From the NCBI GenBank assembly GCA_002381765.1, contig DFXX01000030.1, forward strand, positions 1 to 64,000: a DNA stretch of 64,000 bases, written 5' to 3'. The position numbers were made by a program, and so were the translations under genes. The notes beneath the pieces were generated by a model that did no database searches, was not told the DNA's origin, and saw only the letters and a list, made by a program, of their open reading frames with translations. Positions 17,154-25,397 of the stretch are shown here, piece by piece. Source of the DNA: Bacteriovoracaceae bacterium UBA4097 (lineage in GTDB: Bacteria > Bdellovibrionota > Bacteriovoracia > Bacteriovoracales > Bacteriovoracaceae). How positions within the stretch are numbered: position 1 is the stretch's first letter; the number at the start of each line of letters is the position of its first letter.

Positions 17154-17891
17154 TTAAAACATCACCTCGACTGCAGCAAAATAAAAATTGAATTGAGAGA
17201 AATTATAAACCTTATCATTATCAACTCCCCCTTCCAGCATTCTATACCCAAGATTTACTATAATGGAAGGTGAGAGACGTTGCCCCACCATGAGTGCTAC
17301 ATCAAAGGCCCTGCCCTGAGGAGCGGCCAATCCATCAAAGTCCAGAGTAAGCTTAGTATCTGGAGCAAGCCAGTACTCACTCCAGAGATAAAGAAGAGGA
17401 ACAAATCCCAGATCATTTCTTTTCTTTTGTACACTTCCTTGTTTAAGCTCAATCTTAGCATCACGGATTTTACCTGTAATACCAATATTCACTGTCCACT
17501 TTTCTTCTTTGACCCATTGGTAGAAATAACTCACTCGATAGGAGTTGAATTGATAAAGCGTGTCCGTCTTTTGGCCCTGATCGAAAGCTGCACCATTAAA
17601 AGCAATATCTTTACTGAAGGAGTAGTCCCCTTTGAGTCTTAAGGGAGCGTACAATAGTCTCAAACCATGATTATTATCGAATGATTTTTTATAATCTAAT
17701 CTGAAATAAGGACTACTATTGGGAAGAGATTTTCGCATATTGAAGCGAGTACCTTCATCTCCCGGAATTTGGACTTGGTTATAGGAGTTTTCAAGAAGAC
17801 CGGCCTCTACATGGATGCGGCTGGCACCTGAGGCAATTCCGGAGATAGCTAATAAAAGAATAAAAATGATGGGGCTAGTTTTTTTAATCAT
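17154..17891 (-). CDS. outer-membrane beta-barrel-like protein
   Basis: A signal peptide (hydrophobic residues 8–22, likely cleaved after ASG-A) is followed by alternating amphipathic strands with many aromatic girdle residues. The chain ends in phenylalanine (VEVMF), the typical C-terminal signal for outer-membrane assembly. At 245 residues it would make a barrel of about 8–10 strands. No specific family is recognisable. It stands alone, with the degraded region downstream and the SdiA-regulated-like gene upstream in the same direction. Confidence 0.65.
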   Translation of the reverse strand: MIKKTSPIIFILLLAISGIASGASRIHVEAGLLENSYNQVQIPGDEGTRFNMRKSLPNSSPYFRLDYKKSFDNNHGLRLLYAPLRLKGDYSFSKDIAFNGAAFDQGQKTDTLYQFNSYRVSYFYQWVKEEKWTVNIGITGKIRDAKIELKQGSVQKKRNDLGFVPLLYLWSEYWLAPDTKLTLDFDGLAAPQGRAFDVALMVGQRLSPSIIVNLGYRMLEGGVDNDKVYNFSQFNFYFAAVEVMF

Positions 17892-17990
17892 GAGCTAAGT
17901 CTAATAAAGGTTGGAATTATTAGCCATACGCTCTGAACTAAGTCTGTATAGTTTTACGCAGAGCTTCGCCTGCGCTATAGTAAAGAGAAC

Positions 17991-18761
17991 TCACTTCAAA
18001 ATCACAGCAATATTTGGCTCACTTACCAAAACGATTTCACGCTTGGGCCCAAAGGTAATTCCCTCATACTGATCGGCCACTCGTGGAATATCTATCGTCT
18101 TAACGACCTTGCCTGAAGTATCGAGCACCATGATGCGTGAGTCTTCATGGCTTAAAAGAAGGAGCTGATTATTAACATCATCAAAAGTACAACTCGAGAG
18201 ATCGCTCATTACATGCTTCAAGATTTTTTCTGCATTGAATGGCTGTGATACTTTAGACGATCCCATTTCCCAACGAAAAATACGCTTATATCTTTTTTCT
18301 TGAACAGCATAGAAAGTAGGTACATCAGTGTTATGACTTACACACACTCCTTCAAGACCGAGATTTCTTCTTTGAGGATGAGGTAGCTGCTGACGAGCTA
18401 GTTTTTCGCCATCGATTTCGACCTGGCCAGGCTCGATGGTGAGGAAGTAAACGACGTTTTGCTCCTCACTTATGGCATACTTATTATTTCCCAGGTAAAC
18501 GATATCTTCGGTATCATCGTTTTTAAGATTACTGATTCGTATGGTTCTCAAGAGTGTACTTAAGCTCTCATCATATTCGAAGATCGTTCCAGAATTGTTC
18601 TGAATCATGAAATAGGTATTGGTATCGTAGTTGTAGGTAATTCCCGAAAGATTATATCCAACTTCAGGAAGCTTAATAACTCGATCGACGACAGCGGTTT
18701 CCTGGGCAAAAGCATTAAAAGAAATAAGGATTGCTGCGGCCAGGATGTGTAAATATTTCAA
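17991..18761 (-). CDS. SdiA-regulated (YjiK-like) beta-propeller protein
   Basis: A signal peptide (residues 1–19, ending AFA-Q) precedes a repeated-strand protein with the features of the SdiA-regulated domain: LSGITYNYDTNTYFMI, DTEDIVYLGNNKYAI, LGLEGVCV, and YEGITFGP near the end. Family members are periplasmic or secreted beta-propellers, some related to esterase-like phytase folds. The biochemical activity is not established. The 256-residue length is normal. It is transcribed alone from the region at 18762–18938, which it shares with the divergent gene at 18939. Confidence 0.8.
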   Translation of the reverse strand: MKYLHILAAAILISFNAFAQETAVVDRVIKLPEVGYNLSGITYNYDTNTYFMIQNNSGTIFEYDESLSTLLRTIRISNLKNDDTEDIVYLGNNKYAISEEQNVVYFLTIEPGQVEIDGEKLARQQLPHPQRRNLGLEGVCVSHNTDVPTFYAVQEKRYKRIFRWEMGSSKVSQPFNAEKILKHVMSDLSSCTFDDVNNQLLLLSHEDSRIMVLDTSGKVVKTIDIPRVADQYEGITFGPKREIVLVSEPNIAVILK

Positions 18762-18938
18762 GCTTCGACTCCTCTTGATTTTTTACCTTTATATGTCAAT
18801 TCCCCTCTTATTGTCAGAGAAATAAAGAACACTGTAAAAATATTGGAGTCATGTTGGCCCTGATATTTAGTCCCCCCACCTTGCCGGAATATTTTTCCCT
18901 ATGTAATTATCCAAATAGGAAATAAAAAAGGAGCTACT

Positions 18939-19697
18939 TTGAATAAGTTAGTTTTGGTTTTACTCGCAACTCTTCTCTCATCAATGGTACAGGCCCAAGG
19001 TTATGGCCGACCTGGTAATCAGTACGGTTGTAGTGCTGATATGATCGACTTAAGAGGTGGCCTCATTCAAAACTTTGATGGCTATGACTGCGTGGATGCT
19101 CTCAAGCGCTGTAATGACGAGCTTTACTGGGCCCAAAATCAGGGACGTTATCCACGTGCTTACTGTCAAATTTCTCAGTATCGCCCAACTCCTGCTCCAC
19201 AACCCTACCCTCGTCCAACTCCTCGCCCTCAGCCTCGTCCAGAACCGGCCCCAGAGTGGCGCGAGGTTGATCTGGTAAACTTCAGGGATGGTAAGACAGC
19301 TGTCGCTATCGCAAACTGCAAACGTGCTCGCGAAGCAGATAGCCGCTGCAATGGTCGCATGCCTAATTATAACTGTAGTGCTTGCTCAGAAATTGCCCAT
19401 TCGGATTCATCCACTTATCGGGTATTTCAATTATTAAGTGGTGGTTATCAGCCTGCACCGACTCCAAGACCAACACCAAGACCTTGGCCCGCTCCAGCTC
19501 CAACGGTTGAGCGCCAGTATGAGAGAACTTTCCATTTTACCGACAGACAAACAGCAGTAGCTCGTCAAAAATGTGAAAGCTATCGAGCATCTCTTCCTCA
19601 GTGCTCAAGTGCGGGTTATGAATGCACCCCATGCACTATCGAGAGCCATACCGACCATTCTCAATTTGATATCTATCGCCTTGTTCAACGCTACTAA
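18939..19697 (+). CDS. secreted protein with two cysteine-rich repeats and proline-rich linkers
   Basis: Starts with TTG, supported by AAAAAGGAG 4–5 bases upstream. A signal peptide (to VQA-Q near residue 20) leads to a cysteine-containing N-terminal segment. A Pro/Arg/Gln-rich linker (about 75–105) then precedes repeat 1 (about 106–168), a second Pro-rich linker, and repeat 2 (about 190–252). The repeats share the pattern F-x-D-[GR]-x-TAVA-x2-x-C-K/E, a CxxC (CSAC/CTPC) and a final aromatic strand. Conserved cysteines suggest periplasmic or extracellular disulfides. No family is recognised. A terminator-like hairpin follows at 19707. Confidence 0.7.
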   Translation: MNKLVLVLLATLLSSMVQAQGYGRPGNQYGCSADMIDLRGGLIQNFDGYDCVDALKRCNDELYWAQNQGRYPRAYCQISQYRPTPAPQPYPRPTPRPQPRPEPAPEWREVDLVNFRDGKTAVAIANCKRAREADSRCNGRMPNYNCSACSEIAHSDSSTYRVFQLLSGGYQPAPTPRPTPRPWPAPAPTVERQYERTFHFTDRQTAVARQKCESYRASLPQCSSAGYECTPCTIESHTDHSQFDIYRLVQRY

Positions 19698-20220
19698 TAA
19701 GAATTCCCCCTCTCTTTCGGGAGAGGGGCCATTTTATAAGATCCGACCTGCTCAGCATAAAGATGCCCAAGGCATCATTGATTCTCTCTCTCGATCCATT
19801 CAAGACATTTGCAAAGCTCATTATACCCCCTACGAAATTGCCGCTTGGTCAGGAAGAAAACAGAGCATCAGAAGCTGGTGCGAAGCGATGGATCGAGATC
19901 TCATATGGGTGGTGGAAAAAGATAATATTGTTGAAGGCTTCTCTCACCTGGCGATGATGTCAGAAGTATCCGCAGAAATACTAGGTCTCTACCTCTCTCA
20001 AAAAATGATTGGCCAGGGAGCAGGAAGAGAGCTCTTTCTTCTTATGCAAGCCGAGGCACTGAATCAAGGCATTCAGCAAATAGAGCTTCTCGCAACGCTT
20101 ACTGCCAAAGACTTTTACCAGAAAATGGGATGCCAGGAAATTTCTGGTCTCACCAGTCTCATGTTTGGCGGTGTTCCTATTCGCTGCGTCCCTATGATGT
20201 ACAAATTTCAGTTAAGATAA
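19681..20220 (+). CDS. GNAT-family N-acetyltransferase with unclear start
   Basis: The conserved part runs from YKIRPAQHKDAQ (near 19734) to the stop and has the GNAT layout: VVEKDNIVEGF strand, AEILGLYLSQKMIGQGAGRELF acetyl-CoA loop (R/QxxGxG/A-type QGAG) and FYQKMGC near the end. No ATG, GTG or TTG lies between the upstream gene's stop (19697) and the domain. The nearest in-frame candidate is TTG at 19681, overlapping the upstream gene by 17 bases; ATT codons near 19731 are another option. A frame reaching back to 19573 is only the shadow of the upstream gene. The substrate is unknown. Confidence 0.65.
   Translation: MFNATNKNSPSLSGEGPFYKIRPAQHKDAQGIIDSLSRSIQDICKAHYTPYEIAAWSGRKQSIRSWCEAMDRDLIWVVEKDNIVEGFSHLAMMSEVSAEILGLYLSQKMIGQGAGRELFLLMQAEALNQGIQQIELLATLTAKDFYQKMGCQEISGLTSLMFGGVPIRCVPMMYKFQLR
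19707..19736 (+). terminator. hairpin after the cysteine-repeat gene
   Basis: CCCCTCTC (19707–19714) pairs perfectly with GAGAGGGG (19721–19728) around a 6-base loop, followed by CCATTTTAT. It has the form of an intrinsic terminator with a short T run. It lies directly before the acetyltransferase domain, so it could also limit that gene's translation. Confidence 0.55.
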
Positions 20221-20294
20221 ACTTCCTTTCAGAGTGAAAAAATGACATGAGTGACTATAGGGGTTAAGATAAAATTTTAACCGAAAGGATTTTC

Positions 20295-21839
20295 ATGGGA
20301 ACCAACCTCATTGTGGTGAGAAATACAACGCTCGCCGACTCAGCCGCAATTAATAATATTATCTTGAAGACCTATCCGGGAGTAGCTCCCTATTCAAAAG
20401 ATGCTCTTGCTGCCCATCTTAATCACTTTCCCGAAGGTCAATTGGTCGTTGAATACAATGATCAGGTCATCGGCTTTTGTATTACTTTCATCATTTCAGA
20501 AAAAACGGCCATGGCCCCTCATACCTGGAAAGAGATTACCGGATCAGGATTTGCTTCCCGCCATGATCCCTTAGGTGATTACCTCTACGGCATGGATATC
20601 TGTGTCGATCCAGAATTCAGAGGAAAGAAAATCGGTGAGCGCTTGTATAATGAAAGAAGAAAAATCTGTCAGTCATTAGGACTCAGAGGAATCATCTTTG
20701 GAGCGCGGATCCCTGGCTTTATCAAGAAGAAAAAGACCTATGGAACACCCCACGAGTATCTGGAAGCGGTAAAAGCAAAAAGAATAAAAGATCCCACTAT
20801 CAGCTTTCAGATGAGAAATGGTTTCGTTCCGATCGCAATTCTTGATAACTATCTTCCGTCAGACCACGAATCCCAGGGATATGCCGTTCTCATGAAGTGG
20901 AATAACCCCATGATCAATGAAGAAGGCAATAAGGTCATCAAGTTCAGCATCGATGAAAAAGACAATGTGAGAATTTGTGCCATCAATTTTGAGCAAAGAA
21001 AAGTGAGCTCCTTTGAAGAGTTCCAGAATATTGTTCTTTATTTCGTAGAAGTGGCCTCAGAGTATAAATGTGACTTTGTTGTCTTTCCAGAGTTTGTGAC
21101 AATGACCCTGCTTTCTATTGAGAATAAAAAACTCTCCCCAGTGGAGTCTCTAGAGAAACTCAATCAATACACAGAGCAGTTTGTAAATTTCATGAATGAA
21201 GCCTCCATGAAATACAATATCAATATCATTGGCGGCTCTCATATCGTTAAGAACTCGAGAAATGAGATGACCAATATTTGCCATATCTTTTTAAGAGATG
21301 GATCTATCCATACCCAGGCCAAGATTCATCCCACTCCTTCAGAGGTCGATTGGTGGGATATTAAGGGAGGAGACAAACTCTCTGTCATCAATACCGATAG
21401 AGGGACCATTGGAGTTCTTATTTGTTATGATTCAGAATTTCCGGAACTGGCCCGACATCTCGTGGATCAAGGGGCAAAGATCATCTTCGTTCCTTTCGCA
21501 ACCGATACTCGTCAGGGATATTTGAGAGTAAGATACTGTAGTCAGGCCAGGGCCATTGAGAATCAGTGTTATGTAGTACTTTCAGGAAATATCGGGAATC
21601 TTCCCCGCGTGCATAATATGGATATCAACTATGCCCAGAGCTGCATCCTAACCCCATCGGACTTTCCCTTCGCTAAAGACGGGGTTGCTGCCGATACTGC
21701 TCCTGGTGTTGAGATGGTGGCCATTGCTGAACTAAGTATGGGGGATCTCATCAAAGCGCGTAATGTAGGGACGGTGAGAAATCTCAAAGACCGAAGGCAT
21801 GATCTCTATAGCGTGAACTGGATTAATAAGAATTCATAA
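20295..21839 (+). CDS. fused GNAT acetyltransferase and carbon–nitrogen hydrolase
   Basis: The 514-residue protein joins two enzymes. Residues about 5–210 form a GNAT domain (GMDICVDPEFRGKKIGERLY acetyl-CoA loop region). Residues about 230–510 form a nitrilase-superfamily amidohydrolase with the full triad: Glu in FPEF near 268, Lys in AKIHPTPSE near 346, and Cys in LICYD near 381. Such fusions are known, typically annotated as bifunctional GNAT/carbon–nitrogen hydrolase proteins without a defined substrate. AAAGGA lies 6 bases before the ATG. A GGTTAA…TTAACC dyad sits just upstream. It ends 2 bases before the convergent gene at 21842. Confidence 0.93.
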   Translation: MGTNLIVVRNTTLADSAAINNIILKTYPGVAPYSKDALAAHLNHFPEGQLVVEYNDQVIGFCITFIISEKTAMAPHTWKEITGSGFASRHDPLGDYLYGMDICVDPEFRGKKIGERLYNERRKICQSLGLRGIIFGARIPGFIKKKKTYGTPHEYLEAVKAKRIKDPTISFQMRNGFVPIAILDNYLPSDHESQGYAVLMKWNNPMINEEGNKVIKFSIDEKDNVRICAINFEQRKVSSFEEFQNIVLYFVEVASEYKCDFVVFPEFVTMTLLSIENKKLSPVESLEKLNQYTEQFVNFMNEASMKYNINIIGGSHIVKNSRNEMTNICHIFLRDGSIHTQAKIHPTPSEVDWWDIKGGDKLSVINTDRGTIGVLICYDSEFPELARHLVDQGAKIIFVPFATDTRQGYLRVRYCSQARAIENQCYVVLSGNIGNLPRVHNMDINYAQSCILTPSDFPFAKDGVAADTAPGVEMVAIAELSMGDLIKARNVGTVRNLKDRRHDLYSVNWINKNS

Positions 21840-21841
21840 TA

Positions 21842-22696
21842 CTATCTTTTCTCAACAGATAATCTATATTGGCACCTTCTATCCGTTGTCTCATCCACGA
21901 TAGTATAGGTGCCTTCAAATCTATTATTATCGCCTTCGGTGGTAAAGCTCCCTCTGAGATTTAACCGTTTGCAATTATCACCGGGAAAATTGATTCCAAA
22001 TAATGGCCGGCAAGAGCGGCTTAGTACATCCACCAGGGTTGACTCAGGATTGGCGCGAATTCTTCCAATGATATGATTTGGAGTTTCTACAATTTCACTC
22101 AAACGATCAAGATGCAGAAGAAAAGTTCCTTCGGAATTTAACTCAAGACTTATGGATGGTCTGGTCATAAGCTGGCAAGCATTACTTGTGTCCGACTCTT
22201 CGGAAATGACGCCTCCATAGACTCCACAAAATCCCGCGATTTCTCCCAAGCCCTCATCACATGACTCTTCCTGCCGTTGCGCCACCAGCTCTGGCGCAAG
22301 CAGACTGGCAGCGACTCCCTCTGTCGAAACAGGGTTTCCCTCACTGTCTTTTGTTATTACACTAATGGGAACATTGGTAGCTGTATCATTGATTTTCTTA
22401 TGAGAGGTAAGAACAGAGAGGCTTTTTACTCCTGCCCTTTCCTGGGGAAAGTCCACCGTAAAGAGTCGTCCCAGATTATTGACACTTCCCACAGCTTCGA
22501 TTTTTTTCTCTGCAAAGTGATTGTCTACATACTCGCCTCGAATAAGATTATTCACTTCAGACCATTTTAAGCTAAACTTAACAGCATTTGTTTTTTTTCC
22601 TACCTTAACATCATAGGTGCCATTAAGTTCATAATCATGTTGAGCATGAGATAAAAGACTAAAGAAACTCAAGATCATAGTTATAAATATTTTCAT
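21842..22696 (-). CDS. secreted protein, tandem paralogue B
   Basis: The 284-residue product has a signal peptide (to SHA-Q) and two domains. The N-terminal one is a lipocalin-like strand pattern (LNGTYDV…FSLKW…IRGEYVDNHF). The C-terminal one contains C-x3-L-G-x-[IL]-x-G-x-CG and a closing FEGTYTIVDE…C. It is homologous along its whole length to the gene at 22708, including cysteine positions, so the pair arose by tandem duplication. I chose the ATG at 22696 because GAGG precedes it; an ATG at 22708 overlaps the upstream stop. The function is unknown. Confidence 0.65.
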   Translation of the reverse strand: MKIFITMILSFFSLLSHAQHDYELNGTYDVKVGKKTNAVKFSLKWSEVNNLIRGEYVDNHFAEKKIEAVGSVNNLGRLFTVDFPQERAGVKSLSVLTSHKKINDTATNVPISVITKDSEGNPVSTEGVAASLLAPELVAQRQEESCDEGLGEIAGFCGVYGGVISEESDTSNACQLMTRPSISLELNSEGTFLLHLDRLSEIVETPNHIIGRIRANPESTLVDVLSRSCRPLFGINFPGDNCKRLNLRGSFTTEGDNNRFEGTYTIVDETTDRRCQYRLSVEKR

Positions 22697-22707
22697 GAAT
22701 TTCCTCA

Positions 22708-23571
22708 TCAGTATTCAATTTCACGAACAAGCTCTAGACTATAACTGCACTTCTCTCCACTCAGTTCATCGGTAATGGTATATGTTCCCGTAAATGCCGG
22801 TAATTCTCCCTGAGAAAATGAACCGATCAGGCTTAATCTTTGACAGTTGCCTTCAAAAAAGTTTGTTCCGGCCAAGGATCCACAGTTGCGAGTATTATTG
22901 ATAATAGATCGACTTTTAGCTGCCCGCACATCACCTAAAGAATGGGCGGGAAGATTGACGGTTGTATTAATATAGTTTGTGAGAAGTCGAAGTCTCCCTG
23001 ATCTGGCAATCTCAAGAACCACTGTTCCGGCATCATTAAGTATACAGCGATTAGCGCTATCAAAAGTCTCAATTAAGCTTCCTTGGAAAATTCCGCATGT
23101 ACCATCAAGAGCTCCAAGTCCCGTGCAAGCTCCTCCCTCTTCCTCTCTTTGAACTACTAGACCGGTAGCCGTGGCCCGATTAATGACCCCACTCGTATTA
23201 TGTGAGGCAATGGTAGCACCTTCCTGATTCCGTAGGGTAAGAGTTAGAGGGATCTCACCAGAGGTCGCATCGGCTGCGGTGGTTACGATGGTTAATGATT
23301 TGGCCTTATTGTTTACTTTGGGGAAAGTAATATTGAAGATTCTTCCTTGATTTCCACTGATTCCGGTAACACTGCCATTACTGGAGAAAAAATTATCCTG
23401 ATAATTTCCTTCAATGGATGCATTATCCTCATTCCAGGATAAATTAAAGGCTACTGGTTTAGGACTTTGAGGAACGGAAAATGTACCTAAAAGGCGATGA
23501 TTAAATTCTTGCGCCCATGATGTAACCATCAAGACCGCGGCAAACGAAATAAAGATAATTACCATTTTCAT
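22708..23571 (-). CDS. secreted protein, tandem paralogue A
   Basis: This 287-residue protein has a signal peptide (ending SWA-Q) and the same two-part plan as its downstream paralogue: LLGTFSV, FNLSWNED…IEGNYQDNFF, CTGLGALDGTCG, NCQRLSLIGSF and FTGTYTITDE with conserved cysteines. The repeated strand pattern suggests a beta-rich periplasmic or surface protein. It is preceded by a 30-codon ORF with a strong ribosome-binding site and lies downstream of the VWA/ExbB pair, so it may be part of that transcription unit. Confidence 0.65.
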   Translation of the reverse strand: MKMVIIFISFAAVLMVTSWAQEFNHRLLGTFSVPQSPKPVAFNLSWNEDNASIEGNYQDNFFSSNGSVTGISGNQGRIFNITFPKVNNKAKSLTIVTTAADATSGEIPLTLTLRNQEGATIASHNTSGVINRATATGLVVQREEEGGACTGLGALDGTCGIFQGSLIETFDSANRCILNDAGTVVLEIARSGRLRLLTNYINTTVNLPAHSLGDVRAAKSRSIINNTRNCGSLAGTNFFEGNCQRLSLIGSFSQGELPAFTGTYTITDELSGEKCSYSLELVREIEY

Positions 23572-23581
23572 TACTGGCCTC

Positions 23582-23674
23582 TTACATATCTAAAAAGACC
23601 ATACGAAGAACTGACTGAACAGAAAGCGTTAATAAAGAGGATAGAAAGAAGATTCTCAGGGCCATGGTTCTCAT
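23582..23674 (-). CDS. small hydrophobic peptide (30 residues)
   Basis: An ATG at 23674 is preceded by AAGGAG with 6 bases of spacing, the best ribosome-binding site in this neighbourhood. The product starts MRTMALRIFFLSSLLTLSVQ and is hydrophobic in the middle, like a one-helix membrane peptide or an uncleaved signal. The stop lies 10 bases before the ATG of the secreted paralogue at 23571, so translation of the two may be coupled. It could be a leader peptide, a small subunit, or a decayed copy of a neighbouring signal peptide. Confidence 0.45.
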   Translation of the reverse strand: MRTMALRIFFLSSLLTLSVQSVLRMVFLDM

Positions 23675-23771
23675 AATCACTCCTTGATAGAGTTAGACTG
23701 AAAACCATTCTACCCAGAGCTGCGGCAGAGGTCATGAGAAGCTGGCCAAAGCTAAGATGAATTATGACTGA

Positions 23772-24584
23772 TTAAAATCCTACAAAAAACCCACCGGTCT
23801 CTTCTGCCATGAGACTCAGAAACACATACTGATCATTGGCCTTATCTCGAGTAAAATCAGAACCAACACCAATGGTATTTATCTGGATCTTGTTGGTGTT
23901 TTTATTTCGCACCACCCGAAGGATATCGTAAATATCATCTTTCTTATTTGAGTTATGTAAACTCGGTGCTCCATCTGACAGCAGCACGATATCACTAAGA
24001 TCACTATAGTTTCTTAGAACAAAGAGCAGCGCCTCCCTGGTAGGTGTCCCCCCCTCGGGCTTAAGCCCATAGATAAAATCAAAGGCGTCTTGCTTATTAG
24101 CGTTAAGGGTTTTTCGGGTATTGCCCCACATGGAACGGAAAGGAGCTCTTTCTCCTAGAGGAAATTGCACCACATCTACCTGGTAATCACTAGGAAGTGA
24201 AGTAAGAAGCATCTTAAGCCCCGCTTTCACTTGTCCCATACGATCTTCTTCCGTCATGCTGTAAGAAGTATCGATAACAAACACGATATTTTTCCCCTTA
24301 AATCTGAATCCTACGTCGAAGTTTCTTCCAGAAGAAGGTTTACTGCTTTCTTGCTTTATCACTTTTTCTTTTAAAGAATTGATCTCATCCCGGGCCTTAG
24401 TCAGTTCAGTTTGAGTCAAGACCAAATCTTTCTGAATCATCTCCTGAACCGGATCAATGAGAGGAGATTCGGAGGTTTTATTCTTCGGAAGAGCGACATA
24501 AAGAATGATCACTGCTCCCAGGGCCCCACTTAGAAGATCAAGAAAAGAAATGGAGAAGACATTAATCTCTCGTCTCTTCTTCAT
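23772..24584 (-). CDS. membrane-anchored VWA-domain protein with ExbD/MotB-like helix
   Basis: A single membrane helix (residues 9–33) carries the pattern SFLDLLSGALGAV with an acidic residue (D16) at the membrane edge, where ExbD, TolR and MotB have their proton-binding Asp. A coiled linker (about 45–80) leads to a von Willebrand A domain with an intact metal-binding site: D105-T-S-Y-S109, Thr in GGTPT near 180, and Asp in LLSDG near 204. The start overlaps the stop of the ExbB-like gene (ATGA), indicating stoichiometric production. It probably uses a proton-driven channel to move an adhesion or ligand-binding domain; this is inferred. Confidence 0.85.
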   Translation of the reverse strand: MKKRREINVFSISFLDLLSGALGAVIILYVALPKNKTSESPLIDPVQEMIQKDLVLTQTELTKARDEINSLKEKVIKQESSKPSSGRNFDVGFRFKGKNIVFVIDTSYSMTEEDRMGQVKAGLKMLLTSLPSDYQVDVVQFPLGERAPFRSMWGNTRKTLNANKQDAFDFIYGLKPEGGTPTREALLFVLRNYSDLSDIVLLSDGAPSLHNSNKKDDIYDILRVVRNKNTNKIQINTIGVGSDFTRDKANDQYVFLSLMAEETGGFFVGF

Positions 24585-25327
24585 GAATTCTCAATCTTGT
24601 TGATCAGATTTTCGATCACAAATTCTTTTAAGTCGGAATGAAAGCGGTCGGTCTCTTCTTGCAGTTGGTGAACAAACCACATAATGATAATGGAAAGAAT
24701 AAGAGCTATCAGAGTGGTATCGAAGGCCACCCCTAATAAGGAAGTAATTTTATCCATGTCCCCGGAATTGGCCACAATCAGGGCCTGGGAAATTCCCAGA
24801 ACGGTTCCGACAAATCCAATGGAAGGAATAACCCAAGTGAGATATCGAATGACCGATTGGTCCCCTTCTGACTTCTCTTGGGATACTTCGATTTGAATGC
24901 TTACAATGTCGATGAGTTCAGACAGAGAGCCCGAGGTGCGATATTTAGTACAGGCCTTTTTTAAGAGATCACTCAAAACATATTTTTCTTTTTTTTCAAA
25001 TTCGATCAGTTTGAATTTAAGATTATTGATGTCTGAAGGCATGAAGACATGCTTTTCACTAGTCGGAACTAAGTTCATTTTGAAGGCCTTACGCTCGCGG
25101 GCTATGACTCTTAATTTTTCTTTTACCTCAAACCAAGTCCAGAAGAAGGCCAGATAGGTGAAGCATTGGATATATCCACCATTTTTGACATCTCCTCCCA
25201 AAAGAATGAGAGTTCGATAAAGAGCAGCAGAATTTTCGCGATCTGTAAGACCTAGGCCTATCGTACAAATAGCTGTAATCAGGACTGCAATACCTGACGC
25301 TAATGATAGATTTCTAAGGTTTTTCAT
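24581..25327 (-). CDS. MotA/TolQ/ExbB-family proton-channel-like protein
   Basis: The 248-residue protein has hydrophobic segments near residues 9–28, 50–66, 168–188 and 196–220 with a cytoplasmic loop in between. The last two match the family core: WVIPSIGFVGTVLGI and the GVAFDTTLIALILSI segment with a Thr facing the pore. It therefore resembles the stator or channel component of Mot, Exb and Tol systems. The partner here is not ExbD or MotB but the VWA protein at 23772, whose start overlaps this stop by 4 bases. It is divergent from ilvE. Confidence 0.88.
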   Translation of the reverse strand: MKNLRNLSLASGIAVLITAICTIGLGLTDRENSAALYRTLILLGGDVKNGGYIQCFTYLAFFWTWFEVKEKLRVIARERKAFKMNLVPTSEKHVFMPSDINNLKFKLIEFEKKEKYVLSDLLKKACTKYRTSGSLSELIDIVSIQIEVSQEKSEGDQSVIRYLTWVIPSIGFVGTVLGISQALIVANSGDMDKITSLLGVAFDTTLIALILSIIIMWFVHQLQEETDRFHSDLKEFVIENLINKIENS

Positions 25328-25397
25328 TCGAGGAATTCCGTGTTATTAAAGCTTTAGTCTAGTATCGGCATATCAGTTAAAAAGCTAAGGGAGTCCT

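Noticed and set aside
19573..19680. Upstream extension of the acetyltransferase
   Set aside because: These codons are the out-of-frame shadow of the cysteine-repeat gene and have no acetyltransferase similarity.
23772..25327. Zorya-type anti-phage system
   Set aside because: A MotA-like protein is present, but its partner has a VWA domain and not an OmpA-like one, and no ZorC/ZorD-type helicase is nearby.
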